Assembly (NCBI GenBank): GCA_014526335.1
Contig: JACTAT010000060.1
Span: 1,160,319-1,224,318, forward strand
DNA from: Chrysaora quinquecirrha
Lineage: Eukaryota > Cnidaria > Scyphozoa > Semaeostomeae > Pelagiidae
Length of the DNA stretch: 64,000 nt
Direction: 5' to 3'
In this document: piece by piece, positions 48,201 through 59,200 of the stretch
Layout of the letters: each line of letters begins with the position of its first letter
Position numbering within the stretch: position 1 is the first letter of the stretch
Program-made: the position numbers and the translations under genes
The notes under the pieces: generated by a model
What the model was told of the DNA's origin: nothing
The model's database searches: none
Seen by the model: only the letters and a program-made list of their open reading frames with translations

Positions 48201-51200
48201 GATGTTGATTTGAGCAAATGCGATCCTGACCCTGACTATTTACATTACCTATATAAATTTTACATCTGATTTCCGTAGATTGCTGATCAATTACAAGCTC
48301 CAAGAAGATTCCAGTGGTTCATTAAAGCAACTCTACAACGTTAATAAAGGTATGTTTGCACTTGACAATCTCATCTTGTAGTTTGTTTTTCTTCACTTTG
48401 AATTAATAGGACCATATCGTGATAGATACTTGATATGATATAACTTAAAGCTATCTAATCTATGAAGGCTGATCCAGTGCAAATAGCACGCAAGTAACCG
48501 TATAAATCAAGGAACATTTCATTTAATATATTTTCAAGTACTTTAGTTATCAAATTAACTCACCAATGGTTCAGATTTCATCCATTCTTCCAAGGACTTT
48601 GTCCATCTTCTTCGTTAAGGATATAACAAAAATAAAAATAAATTAGTTTCTTTCTTTAATAAACTAACTAAATGAAAATAAGTAATATTTTCAATACGTG
48701 AACAATTAAATAACTTAGCAAGTTTCAGTTAAGCTTACAAACTCACTAAACAATAATGTTACAATAAATGAACTAGCAAAATTTGAAGTTAAATTGACTC
48801 ACCAATGATGGAAATTTAGTCCATTCTTCCAAGTACTTTGTCCATAAATTTTGTCTTCCAAAAAAAGATATATAGGATAAATAAAAGTGAATTAGAATCT
48901 TTGTTTTAACTAATTAAGTAATGTTTCAATAAATCGACTAGCAAATAATTAAACAAGTTAAAGTTAAATTAACTCACCAATGATTGAAACTTGGTCCATT
49001 CTTCCAAGTACTTTGTCTATATACTTTGCCTTCCTCGTAAAGGATATATAGGTTAAATAAAAGTGAATTAGTATCTTTGTTTTATAAACTAACTAAAGAA
49101 TAATGTTTCAATAAATAAACTAGCAAAAGTTAAAGTTAAATTAACTCACCAATGATTGAAATTTGGTCCATTCTTCCAAGTACTTTGTCTCTATACACTT
49201 TGTCTTCCTCGTAAAGGATGTAGGTTAAATAAAAGTGAATTAGTATCTTTGTTTTAAAAACTAATTAAGTAATGTTTCAATAAATGAACTAGCAAATAAT
49301 TCAACAAGTTTTAAGTTAAATTGACTCACCAATCATGGAAATTTCATCCTTTCTGCCAAGTAGTTTTCTCATTTTGTCTTCTGCGTTAATGACATATAAG
49401 AAAAAGAGGATTATAGTAATATCTTTTCTTTTTAAACTAACTAGAAAGTAATATTTCAATTAAGGATTCCAATTTTTGATTTTAGATCCACAAATTGCAC
49501 TGTTGCCACAACGATGTAACTCAAAATTTGCTTGCATTTTTGCAGGGAGAAATTTTAAGGTATTTTCTCAATTCTTTCTTGCAACGTGTATAACGGAACC
49601 TTGGTTGGGTTAAGTATACCTTACTTAAATCAAATAAATTAAATTAAATTTAGATAACACAAGTTAAAATGACTAAGATATATGTCGACCTAATAAGTAA
49701 CTTTAATATCACGTCTATCAACTCTAAATACCTATAAGCGTTATATTAAAATACTTATAAGCTAAAGATACAATATACACAGACTAATCAACATAGCGTA
49801 TAAGCTAATGGATACATAGAAACTAATTAGCATTACGTAATGCTAATCCCAACTTAAATGGAGTTCAATGCTCTAATGTCAAAATACACTAAACGTTCTT
49901 ATATTCGAAAAAACGTCAGTTTGAATTCGATTAAGCTACGATTTGATTCGATTGCCGAACTTGACGTTCGAACAAAATTGGTATAAGATTAGTTTAGTTG
50001 GAATAAGCTGCACGAGGAACTTTAAGTACCCATGCTACATACAATATTTAGCGCTAGATAAATCTTATAAGTAATTTATACTTATTGATACATATTGTAC
50101 TCTGAGAGTCTTAAAGGGTCAGAGGGAGATGAAAAGAACAAACGAGGATCTCTTCTTTTACCCCTCTCATTTCATCGTCGTTTATTTTCTACTTTCGCAA
50201 GAGGACCTTGACCACATAAGACCTCCAATGATTATGATTACAGAAGACTAATCTGAGGGGCAATACACTCCTTGGAATCTCGTACACGCTCGGCTGAAAT
50301 CTCTATTGTTTTCGCAAGAATCTTGTAAGAATCATTTTGTTTCAATAGAAATCTCGTACGCTTTTCGAGTAGTGAGTGCCCCTCGGACTAATCGATGCAT
50401 ATAAACTATTTGCTGGCACTACAAAGAATTCAGAGAGGTCTTAATATTCGCCAGCTTTAAGATTTTCTGTTTTATTTTATCACACTAAACTTCAAATGGC
50501 AGGAAAATTTTCGGACCGACAAGATTTTTAGACGTTACATTTTCGGATGGTAAAATTGTCAGACTCAAAATTTATCCGAAAATTTAAGCGTTGGAAATTT
50601 TTGGATGTTAATGTATACCTTTCTTAAATACCTCTAAATATTTTTACGAAAAACTTTTGATTACCTCAAGTATGTATGTAGCTACAGTGCCTGTCAGAAT
50701 TACTTGGAACGCCCATCATATTTTCAGGCTTTTTCATTATGCAACACCCACTGACTTGATTCCCACTTCCCCCCGGAAACAATGTTGTTTTGTAAGGTTG
50801 AAGAATGCTACCCTGGGAGCCAGAGCCTTTTAGAATAAAAAAAAAAAAGAAAGAAAATGATACGAGAAGAGAAAAGCAGTGCTCATTCTCTCTTCCACTC
50901 CCCTTCCCTTTCCTTTCTTTTTCTTAAAGAGACTCTGGCACCCAGGGTAGAAGAATGCTTGCTTTAGGGTGATCTGAATGTTCAGTTCTACCTGAAACAG
51001 AGTATCATTCAATAAACCAACATTGTTTGCAGAGGGGGATTTTCCGTGGAGTAGAAAAACCAATCTGACGTTACAAGCATTTTGGCAGGCATTGTAGTTC
51101 GATAGTTAAATTAAACTTTGATTAGATTTCATTCATTGGTGGATTTTGATATGCATTTTCAGTTCATGATAAAAATGTCTACTTTCAAATCAGTTTGTTT

Positions 51201-52002
51201 GAAACTTTTTGTACTAGAAAAAGGCAAGTTTTGTTGTGTTGAATAGGTGATCAACCTCAGAAGCAACCAAAACGTCCCCCATCGACACAACCACAAACCA
51301 ACAAGCCAACAATCATCAACCCCAAAACGCCTCACTCCTCATTCAACCAAATAAACTTGCTTTTATTTAGCAAAATAATTCAAGGGAACTTTCAGAATAA
51401 TCGAGGATTTGTTTCAAAAACTGAAAATGCTATCGAAATCTCTTCAAATAGATTGCTTACATGAAATAGGCGACTATTAATGCGTGCATAAGCGTAAAGC
51501 TATTTCGTTTAACACTGTCCAGAGTATAAACCATCAGAGATGAGCCGAGGTATTCCTGTAGCTTTATTCCTGATGTTTTATGCTTTGAAGACTGTCTGAC
51601 TTAATAGCTTTTCAGAAGTATGTTTCCGCGTTATACTTTCACTATTCTTAGGCATTGGGTAAACGATCCAACATTGTTTATCAGACATTTGAAATTTACT
51701 TATCAAGCACGTCGCCCCGTTTTGCCACGTCGCATAACATTGCTTGCCAGCATTTCTGCTTGTTGCGCAATGTTTTATGACGTGCCAAAATACTGAAACA
51801 CTGTTTGGCAAGCAAGTGTCAAATGTTTGATAAACAATGTTTGATCGTTTGCCTATAATACATAAATAATATTGCATTTTATTATATATATAATATATAT
51901 TATATATATATTATATTATATTATATTATATTATATTATATTATATTATATTATATTATATTATATTATATTATATATATTATATTATATATATTATATA
52001 TA

Positions 52003-52052
<50 letters not shown>

Positions 52053-52082
52053 ATATTATATATATATATATATTATATATAT

Positions 52083-52158
<76 letters not shown>

Positions 52159-53977
52159 TATATATATTCTATATATTCTATATATATATATTGTATATAT
52201 TGTATATATTGTATATATTGTATATATTGTATATATTGTATATATTGTATATATTGTATATATTGTATATATTGTATATATTGTATATATTGTATATATT
52301 GTATATATTGTATATATTGTATATATTGTTATTATATTATATTATATTATATTATATTTTTCAACAAACGACATACCTCAGCTGATGGGATTTGAACCCA
52401 GGACTTCATGATCAGAGAGCCAACGACGTTTCCACTTAGCTATAAAGCTCAATGAAGTCGTCGAGTAAATCTCTAAGTCATACAGCCCAAGGCTCATACC
52501 CCATAATATATAAATATATATATTTATGTATGTAAGTGGTATACCACAATTGATGGGATTTAAACCCAGGACTGCATGATCAGAGAGCCAACGACGTTTC
52601 CACTTAGCTATAGAGCTCAATGAAGTCGTCGAGTAACTCTCCAAGTCATACAGCCCAAGACTCAAACCCCATAATATATAAATATATACATTTATGTATG
52701 TAAGTGGCATACCACAGTTGATGGGATTTGAACCCAGGACTTCATGATCAGAGAGCCAACGACATTTCCACTTAGCTATAGAGCTCAATGAAATCGCCGA
52801 GTAACTCTCCAAGTCATGCAGCCAAAGGCTCATACCCCATATTATATAAATGTATATTTATGTATGTACTTTATTATATAAAAACGTTGACTTTATCTAA
52901 CAAAAACCCTACAGGGACGCATATTAAAGTATGTCAAAGCTAACGAAAGAATGCATAAATATTTAAAATGATAATAATTAACTAACTAACATAGACAATT
53001 AAGATAAATTTCTAAGGTTTCGTTATAGAGCATTTAAATTTTCCTGCACCTTAAGATTTCGAGATTTTATCAACTCAAGCAAATTTTCAAATGATTGGCC
53101 TAAGTCTGTATGATCTTGTTTTGTTTTCCCTTGTTTTGGCCTAAAGATTTTGCTCGGTTGCGAAAATCCTTAAGTTTCCAACATAAATTCCTTCAATCTT
53201 GAAATATTGAAATTCAAAGCGATTTTTCGTTATTAAAAAAACACCTTTTGTCATCTAGGCACGTTGCAAGAAAGAATTTGCACGAGAAAATGGAGCACGA
53301 GGTCTCAGCCAATCAGAGACCGCCTCGGTAAGAATGCACACTTTTGTACAAATATGGAGTTCAATTGATATGCTAATTTCGCTGGACGAAAAACGTGATT
53401 CTGCAAGAAATTTCTGCTGAACTTTTCTCAAATTTGCGAGAAAAATCTCGTTTTTTCATTGGAAAATGTGGGAAAATAACTATAGTTTTGCTGAGCCCAT
53501 GCAAAATTTAAGTGGTTTTTCGTCCAAGGAAATTTCAGCAGTTTTTCTGCAGAAAATTGCAGCGAAAACAACTTTTTGCAGGAAAAATGAAGCAGAATTA
53601 TGTAAACAATAAAGTAGAACTTGTACTTATCTGAAATTGTCTTTGCTTGAGATTTTGCTGATGTAAACTTGATCAGTTTGAAGATTCTCCGCCATGCTTT
53701 CCGCGTAGCTGAAGCCATCGAAAAATCAACGAACAAGGACCTGCGTTGCAAATAAAATCATTAATCTGCAGCATATACATTGTATTTCTTGTCTTGAATG
53801 CATTTAATTTGAAGAAATGACTTAAGAGTTGATCAACATGTGCTAACCTTGCGTTTTCTTTTGCAGGGAAGGATGCAAGCCTCCGACATTTTCTTCTCCT
53901 CGAGGCCTTCCATCTTCGATGAACTCCAAGAAGATTTTCTCAGCAAAATTTGTCAAATTTTGGTTCAGCAGCATTAA
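45250..53977 (+). CDS. Candidate multi-exon gene, unrecognised protein
   Basis: Exon-like blocks with good acceptors and donors: 45,250-45,311; 46,658-46,699; 47,381-47,435 (or from 47,389 using a CAG 8 nt downstream); 48,279-48,349; 49,486-49,559; 53,259-53,327; 53,867-53,977. The last four stay open and in phase: LLINYKLQEDSSGSLKQLYN, then QIALLPQRCNSKFACIF, ARCKKEFARENGARGL and a final exon ending FLSKICQILVQQH, stop 53,975-53,977. AATAAA follows at 54,018-54,023. Using the alternative acceptor of exon 3, the earlier blocks also join in frame (INQRNSKEIETRRR, GQTCCFQKRMAPQYL). The start is unknown; the block at 44,763 is incompatible with that frame, though it fits a second frame beginning KFYKLIQELQDYLK that skips exon 3. 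No domain is recognised. It could be a non-coding spliced RNA. Confidence 0.45.
45758..45829 (+). pseudogene. tRNA-Arg-like sequence 1
   Basis: Box A-like TGGTGTATCGG and box B GGTTCGAGTCT (45,810-45,820) at tRNA spacing. Stem pairing is poor, so it is a pseudogene or SINE head. Confidence 0.5.
45920..45985 (+). pseudogene. tRNA-like sequence 2
   Basis: Box A-like TTAGCTGGTTGG and box B GGGTTCGAACC (45,962-45,972). It lacks a clean cloverleaf. Confidence 0.5.
46098..46166 (+). pseudogene. tRNA-Arg-like sequence 3
   Basis: Box A TGGCGTAGTGG (46,102-46,112) and box B GGTTCGAATCT (46,148-46,158), with a CTCGAAC segment where an arginine anticodon loop would lie. The T-stem pairs only partly. 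Confidence 0.55.
46431..46612. mobile_element. Small fold-back MITE with CA-rich core
   Basis: ATATAGTTAAGCTAACTTGA at the left and the inverted ATATAAGTTAAGCTTACTTG at the right enclose about 130 bp almost free of G on the + strand (AACC/ACCA-rich). A related CA-rich stretch lies at 51,265-51,355. Confidence 0.6.
48540..49440 (-). repeat. Tandem array of exon-like units on minus strand
   Basis: Five units spaced about 170-240 bp. On the minus strand each has a 50-65-nt block ending ATTG|GTGAGT. Donors lie at about 49,326, 49,147, 48,977, 48,800 and 48,563. In the shared frame they read KVLGRMDQISIIG-like peptides (KLLGRKDEISMIG, KVLGRMDQVSIIG). Two units have in-frame stops and two differ by a 2-nt indel, so most are decayed. 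A further relative ending FVIIG|GTGAGC is at about 47,924-47,985. Confidence 0.65.
49560..50253. other. No gene recognised
   Basis: AT-rich intron-like DNA of the candidate gene. No repeat or RNA gene is recognisable. Confidence 0.4.
50254..50385. mobile_element. hAT-like MITE with 8-bp TSD
   Basis: 132 bp with TIR TGAGGGGCAATACACT matched inverted by CGAGGGGCACTCACTA. GACTAATC is duplicated at both sides (50,246-50,253 and 50,386-50,393). Confidence 0.8.
50809..50949. mobile_element. MITE TACCCTGGG with perfect 9-bp TSD
   Basis: 141 bp. The ends TACCCTGGGAGCCAGAG and, inverted, TACCCTGGGTGCCAGAG are flanked by GAAGAATGC on both sides (50,800-50,808 and 50,950-50,958). The core is purine-rich then pyrimidine-rich. 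Confidence 0.9.
51652..51860. mobile_element. MITE, GGCCCTGGCCAAACGATC family (copy 3)
   Basis: GTAAACGATCCAACATTGTT on the left and GATAAACAATGTTTGATCGT on the right are inverted. Core words such as CGCATAACATTGCTTG match the other copies. Confidence 0.75.
51870..52350. repeat. TA-rich microsatellite with 10-bp sub-array
   Basis: (TATAT)n tracts to about 52,185, then about 14 copies of the decamer TGTATATATT to 52,330. Frames rich in Tyr/Ile are artefacts. Confidence 0.95.
52372..52860 (-). mobile_element. tRNA-derived SINE, tandem trimer
   Basis: Three units with a 168-bp period. On the minus strand each carries box A TAGCTAAGTGG (52,432-52,442 in the first) and box B GGTTCAAATCC (52,388-52,398), spaced as in a tRNA and followed by a TATATAAATATA-type tail. 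Single diverged copies lie at 56,395-56,530 (-), 56,615-56,655 (+), 56,780-56,910 (+) and 56,960-57,085 (+). Confidence 0.75.
53630..53740 (-). other. Possible minus-strand first exon
   Basis: On the minus strand two overlapping ATG frames exist: one beginning MASATRKAWRRIFKLIKF and one at 53,694 beginning MAENLQTDQVYISKI. The expected donor is poor (AG|ATAAGT or AA|GTACAAG). It lies upstream of the exon-like array at 48,540-49,440 and might belong with it. Confidence 0.25.
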
Positions 53978-54017
53978 ATCAATCATTCCAATTCATAAAT
54001 GAAGATAATTACAGCAA

Positions 54018-54023
54018 AATAAA
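54018..54023 (+). terminator. Polyadenylation signal AATAAA
   Basis: It lies 41 nt after the stop codon of the candidate gene ending at 53,977. Confidence 0.5.
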
Positions 54024-54029
54024 GCAATT

Positions 54030-54990
54030 TCGAGGAAATTCACTCAAGCCATGAAGAAAATTCAAGCAAATATTGATCCCTGATTCCGAGAGCTCCTTCC
54101 ATCATCTCAACTCAACCAAGAAAGGAAGATTTCGAGCATGCAGTAGTATAAAACTGGATTTTGGCGCACAGGTTGATGGGTAAATCTATTGTTCTCATTG
54201 TTCTACTCAGTGGTGCATGATGGGGAAACCGAACGGCTCTACTTGATGAAGCTGATTTATTTCTGCTGTTTTTTCGGGTATTTTCATGGATTTTATGCAT
54301 TCTAATAACTGTATTTGATGTATTTTTCATGCTTTTTTACATTTTTGATCTTATTTATGTCGAAAATGCATTATTTGTTGAGTAATCGTACATTTAACTT
54401 CATTCGATTGCTAACCCTACTCTTGAATCTGTGTACAATGCTTCAGTTTTCTGTTGATTTTCGTGTAAAATTGCTCTATAAAACAGCTGATTTTGTGTTG
54501 ATTTTGCCTTGTTTTTCTCTCTTTTCAATCTGGAGTCACTTTTTCATGGTATTTGCAACAAATAGCGTGCAATCGGGATATTTTTCAATGATCATACGGG
54601 CTTTTCTGGGACTCGCAACAAGCCAAAACAATAGGAGAATCACCTGATTTCTCGCGCTGCAAGCCTCGAAGACCTGTAAGGGACGCTCTGTTCTATAATT
54701 CCCCAGGGAATTGAGGCATGTTTTGGACATAAGTAACCATCTCAGTCTGGCTGGTGCTTGGTGGCTGCAGGCTGCGTTCTTCGCTGCTTATGCAGTTATT
54801 GCTTGGCTAGGGTTGCTAAGACCGTATTCTCGCATTTTGAACTGAGAAAAGGCCATAACAAGAGCAGAGTCATAACTAGACGACTTCGAGGAAAATCAAG
54901 ATTTTTTCATTGCCAAATCCACCATTAACCATAAATTCATTAAGCAACATTCAAAGAAAGAAATATTCAAGAAAAATCTGATACCATATT
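54030..54990. other. Intergenic, nothing recognised
   Basis: Spacer in the tail-to-tail interval between the candidate gene and TXNL1. Confidence 0.5.
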
Positions 54991-54991
54991 A

Positions 54992-55265
54992 GGCCCTTGC
55001 CAAACGACCAAAACAAACACTGTTGATCAAAAGTTTGAAATTTGCTTATCATGCAGAATTTTTTAAGAACGTTTGCCAAGTCACAAAACATTGCTTGATG
55101 CAAGCAAAAACTGTTTGCTGAGCAAAGTTTGCGACGTGGCCAAACGGACATTTTGCTAGATAAGAAAATTGGGCATTTTGCTAGATAAGAAAATTGGGCA
55201 TTTTGCTAGATAAGAAAATTGCAAATGTTTGACCAGCAATTTTTGTTCCTTTGGCCAGTGCCTTA
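54992..55265. mobile_element. MITE, GGCCCTGGCCAAACGATC family (copy 4)
   Basis: TTAGGCCCTTGCCAAACGAC on the left and the inverted AAGGCACTGGCCAAAGGAAC on the right. Inside, TAAGAAAATTGGGCATTTTG is triplicated at 55,155-55,225. Confidence 0.75.
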
Positions 55266-55734
55266 AACGAAAGGAATATATTTCAACATAGTGTAATAAA
55301 TTAAATGGTAAAGAAAATTTACTGATTTCAACCACATAACTAATTAAGCTACTAGCAAAATAACTTCATCTAGCAAAGGGAAAAACTCGAATGCTAAAGT
55401 TCGAAAAACTGGTTCTCATATAGACCCTGTATTTTCAATCGAGCTTTTGCTAAAACATTAAATTATCAAAAGCAATTTGCAGCAACATAAAACTAGCTAG
55501 TCAAAGGGATAACAAAATTAGAACCTCAAAATTTTGCAACTTTTGTTACTGCGCATGCACCAAATCGTCCCACTTTTGTTGGCTAATGAAATATTGGGGG
55601 AGGGAGTTGGCTTATTTAAGAATTCGTTTTCTCAACTGATGTAGTTGGAAGCATAACGTGTTGGGTATAAACGCAAATGCTTAAGAATAAAGTTTGAAAT
55701 GAGGATACTAATTAATACCGTGCAGAGATGCTGC

Positions 55735-56040
55735 TAATGAAGATGCTAAGGAATGCAGTATGGAATGAAGATGATGAATCAGTAGAGAATGAAGATACCA
55801 ATGAATAAGGCATGAAACGAAGATGCTAATAAATACTGCATGAAATGAAGATGCTAATGAATATGGTATGAAAAGAGGATGCCAATGAATAAGGTATGAA
55901 ATGAAGATGCCAAGGAATAAGGTATGAAATGAAGATGCTAATGATAGTGGTATGAAATAAAGATGCCAAGGAATAAGGTATGAAAAGAGGATGCAAATGA
56001 ATACGGTATGAAATGAAGATGCTAATGAATTCTGATCTTA
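55735..56040 (-). repeat. 28-bp minisatellite, inverted relative to LRRC71 intron 14
   Basis: About 11 copies of GAAGATGCTAATGAATA plus CGGTATGAAAT, just beyond the TXNL1 stop codon. Confidence 0.9.
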
Positions 56041-56226
56041 TTCTAGCATTTAGAAGCAACAGGGGAGTTCAGCATAAGGCTATCTATGTGATATTTTGAA
56101 TAAGGTTACCTATGGATCAGATGAAAACTTGGCTAACTTTAAGACAATGTCCCGTCATGGAATTATTTTCGAGCTAAGAATATGTCCATACTGTAGATTT
56201 TTGACATGATATCCAACTTTCGCTTT

Positions 56227-59200
56227 TTAATGGCTTTCTCCAGCTTTTCCAGCGACCTGAATGAAGTAAAAAGAGATGATTATAATTGACTATGTACTTG
56301 AAGAAAGATTATTATAAACATTACATAAGTCTAGGTAACACTACATATTTGTCATGAATGGCGAACACTAGGATAGATTTTTACAATAGATACATACCGC
56401 AATAGATGGGATTCGAGCCTGGACTGCATGATCAGAGAGCCAACGAAGTTTCAACTGAGCTATAGAGCTCAATGAAATCGCCAAACAACTCTCCAATTCG
56501 TACAGTCCAAGGCTCTCCTCCTGTTTTGAAATTTTGTTTTTCGACTATGTTGAGCCTTCTTCAGCACCACAGATATTTGTATATATATTTGTCGTGAATT
56601 TGTCATATATTTACCACAATATATGGTTCGAATCCCATCTGTTGTGGTATTCCACTTAAAACCCTAGGTGTAAAAACCTAGGTATGTTTCTCGAGGAAAA
56701 ATCTATCCTAGTATTTGCCATTTAAGAAAATAAACATATGTATGGCACTGAAGGAGGCTTAACATTAAAGAACAATGATAAGTGGGATGAGAGCCTTGGG
56801 CTGTGTGATTAAGAGAGTTAATCGTCGATTTAATTGGGCCCTTTAGCTCATCGGAGTTCTCACTGGCTCTCTGAGCATGCGGTCTAGATTCGAGTAAGAT
56901 CAATTGGAGTATGACACTCGTGGAAAAATCCATCACAGTGACTGTCATTCACAAAATGGGAGGAGAGCCTTGCGCTGTGTGACTTAGAGAGCTACTCGTC
57001 GATTTCATTGGGCCCTTTTTGCTTAGTTGTCGTTGGCTCTCTGACTCTGATAATGCAGTCCAGGTTAGAACCCTGATCCAGTGATGTATGCTAATGATGG
57101 CAAAAGCTGCTTAGAAGACAGATACTCAGTATGTCTATTCTATTCTATTCTATTCTATGATTTATTTAATGTTAGTTTTAACAGCAGGGATGTGACACTA
57201 ATTTACACTAACATGAAGCAACTCCAGAGATTGCATTCGGTCATTATTTCTTGCAAAAGAAGCAAGCGCATTTGTTACTAAGAAGCCACATTTTTAGCAA
57301 GTTTTTAAATTGCCTTGGGTTTCGAGCTGATGTTATTTCATCCGGAAGGGCGTTCCAGATTCTTGGTCCTTGGAAACTTAGTGATTTGATTCCATAGGTT
57401 GTAGTCCTGACTTTCGGAACTTCAAGGATATTTCTTTTACGGGGGTTGTGATCTACTTGCTTTGGTGAAAAAAAGCTTTTCATAAATACTAAGAGTAAAA
57501 GTAAAAGTAAAAGGACAATATAGCTCTTGGGATGAATTAGGACAAGGTGTCCCACAAGGTTCAATACTAGGACCTCTTCTCTTCAACTCCTTTATAAATG
57601 ATATCTTTTATAACCTCAGTGATGGGTCTCTCTGTAATTTTGCCGATGACAACACACTGACAGTGACCACCTCAAGCACTGAAGAATTAATAAATTTGAT
57701 AAAAATAAACACCAATAAATGTCTTGAATGGTTTAAGTCAAACGAAATGACTGCTAATGGTTCTAAATTCCAAGCCATTACTATTGGAAATAAAACAAGA
57801 ACATAGAACATTTTGAAATTAATGAGAATCTAAAATAAAAGTCGAAACTAATGTAACTCTGCTAGGTATAGAGATAGATGAAAGTTTAAAATTTGATGCC
57901 CATATTGATAAAATTTGTAAAAAGCAGCAAAACAACTTAATTCTCTAAAACGCTTAGCTAGGTTCATGGGGAAAAGAGAGAAAATTATAATTAACTCGTT
58001 TATCTTATGCCACTTTAATTACTGTCCACTTATTTGGATGTTATGCACCAAAGGGAGCCAAGACAAACTAGAAAAGATAAATGAGAGAGCACTACGACTT
58101 GCATATTCTGACTATACTTCTACGTATGAAAACTACTATCTGATTCAATGGAGACCACCATTCATATACAGTCGATAAGGCTCCTTGCTTTAGAGGTATT
58201 CAAAACTTTGAATAACCTAAATCCTGTTTTTATGAAGGACTATTTTTACCTAAAAACTAGACCACAATCTACGGAGCACAAATCTTCTTGAAATACCAAA
58301 AGTTAGAACCACAGGCTTTGGCATTAAGTCCTTATGTTATCAAGGGCCAAAAATATGGAATTCCCTTCCTAATGAAATCTAAACGGCGAGTAACACTAAA
58401 CAGTTTAAAAATTTGATCAAAACTTGGTTCCTCGCTAAAAAATGCGAGTGCTCCTTTTGCACTAAATGAGTTGATCAATGCAATTCCTATGGTTGCTTAA
58501 TGTTAGTATGAATTAGTGTATATCACTATTTGTTGTAACTAACATAAAAGAAATATATATCATATCATACTGGGTTAATATTGTTAAGAGTTTTGTAGAT
58601 TTCATACGTTAGAAGTCTAATGGTTACGAAAGGATAAATGAAAAATAGAAAGGCAGACTTACTCGTTTAAAATCGCTCATATTAGTGCTTTCTAATGGAC
58701 TTCCAATAATTGTAAGATGTTCTATCACGCTTGTCTCTTCGTCTCCTTGATTGTCTTTGATGAAAAACTATGGAGATAAGTGATTCATTATAAATAGGTG
58801 AGTATGAAGCTCAGATGGTCTGACTCACAAAAAAGTTGCACTGTCTACACACCCCTATTTAAATATGAAACAGTGCCCCCCCCCGGGGGTTTAATACAAC
58901 TTCTAACTGTTATCAATAATTATCATAATAGTTATAAAGTAATAATAATAATAATAATTATACTAATGATATCAACAACATATCACATATATCAAATATC
59001 ACAGGGCCTCTTTTTACAAATTAACTAGGGGGACAAATGCCCCCCTAGTCCCTATCATTGCCCACCTAGTTTCATAAAGTTGCCCCCCTAGTACAATGTC
59101 CTCTCTAAAGAAAACTGCCCAGAAAAGCCAATCTAGGCCAATCTTGAGGTTGTCTTTTTAAAAATTTTCTGGGGGAGCATGCCCCGAGGCCCCCTTAATA

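Noticed and set aside
51872..52411. Tyr/Ile-rich frame of 179 residues
   Set aside because: It is translation of a TA-rich microsatellite.
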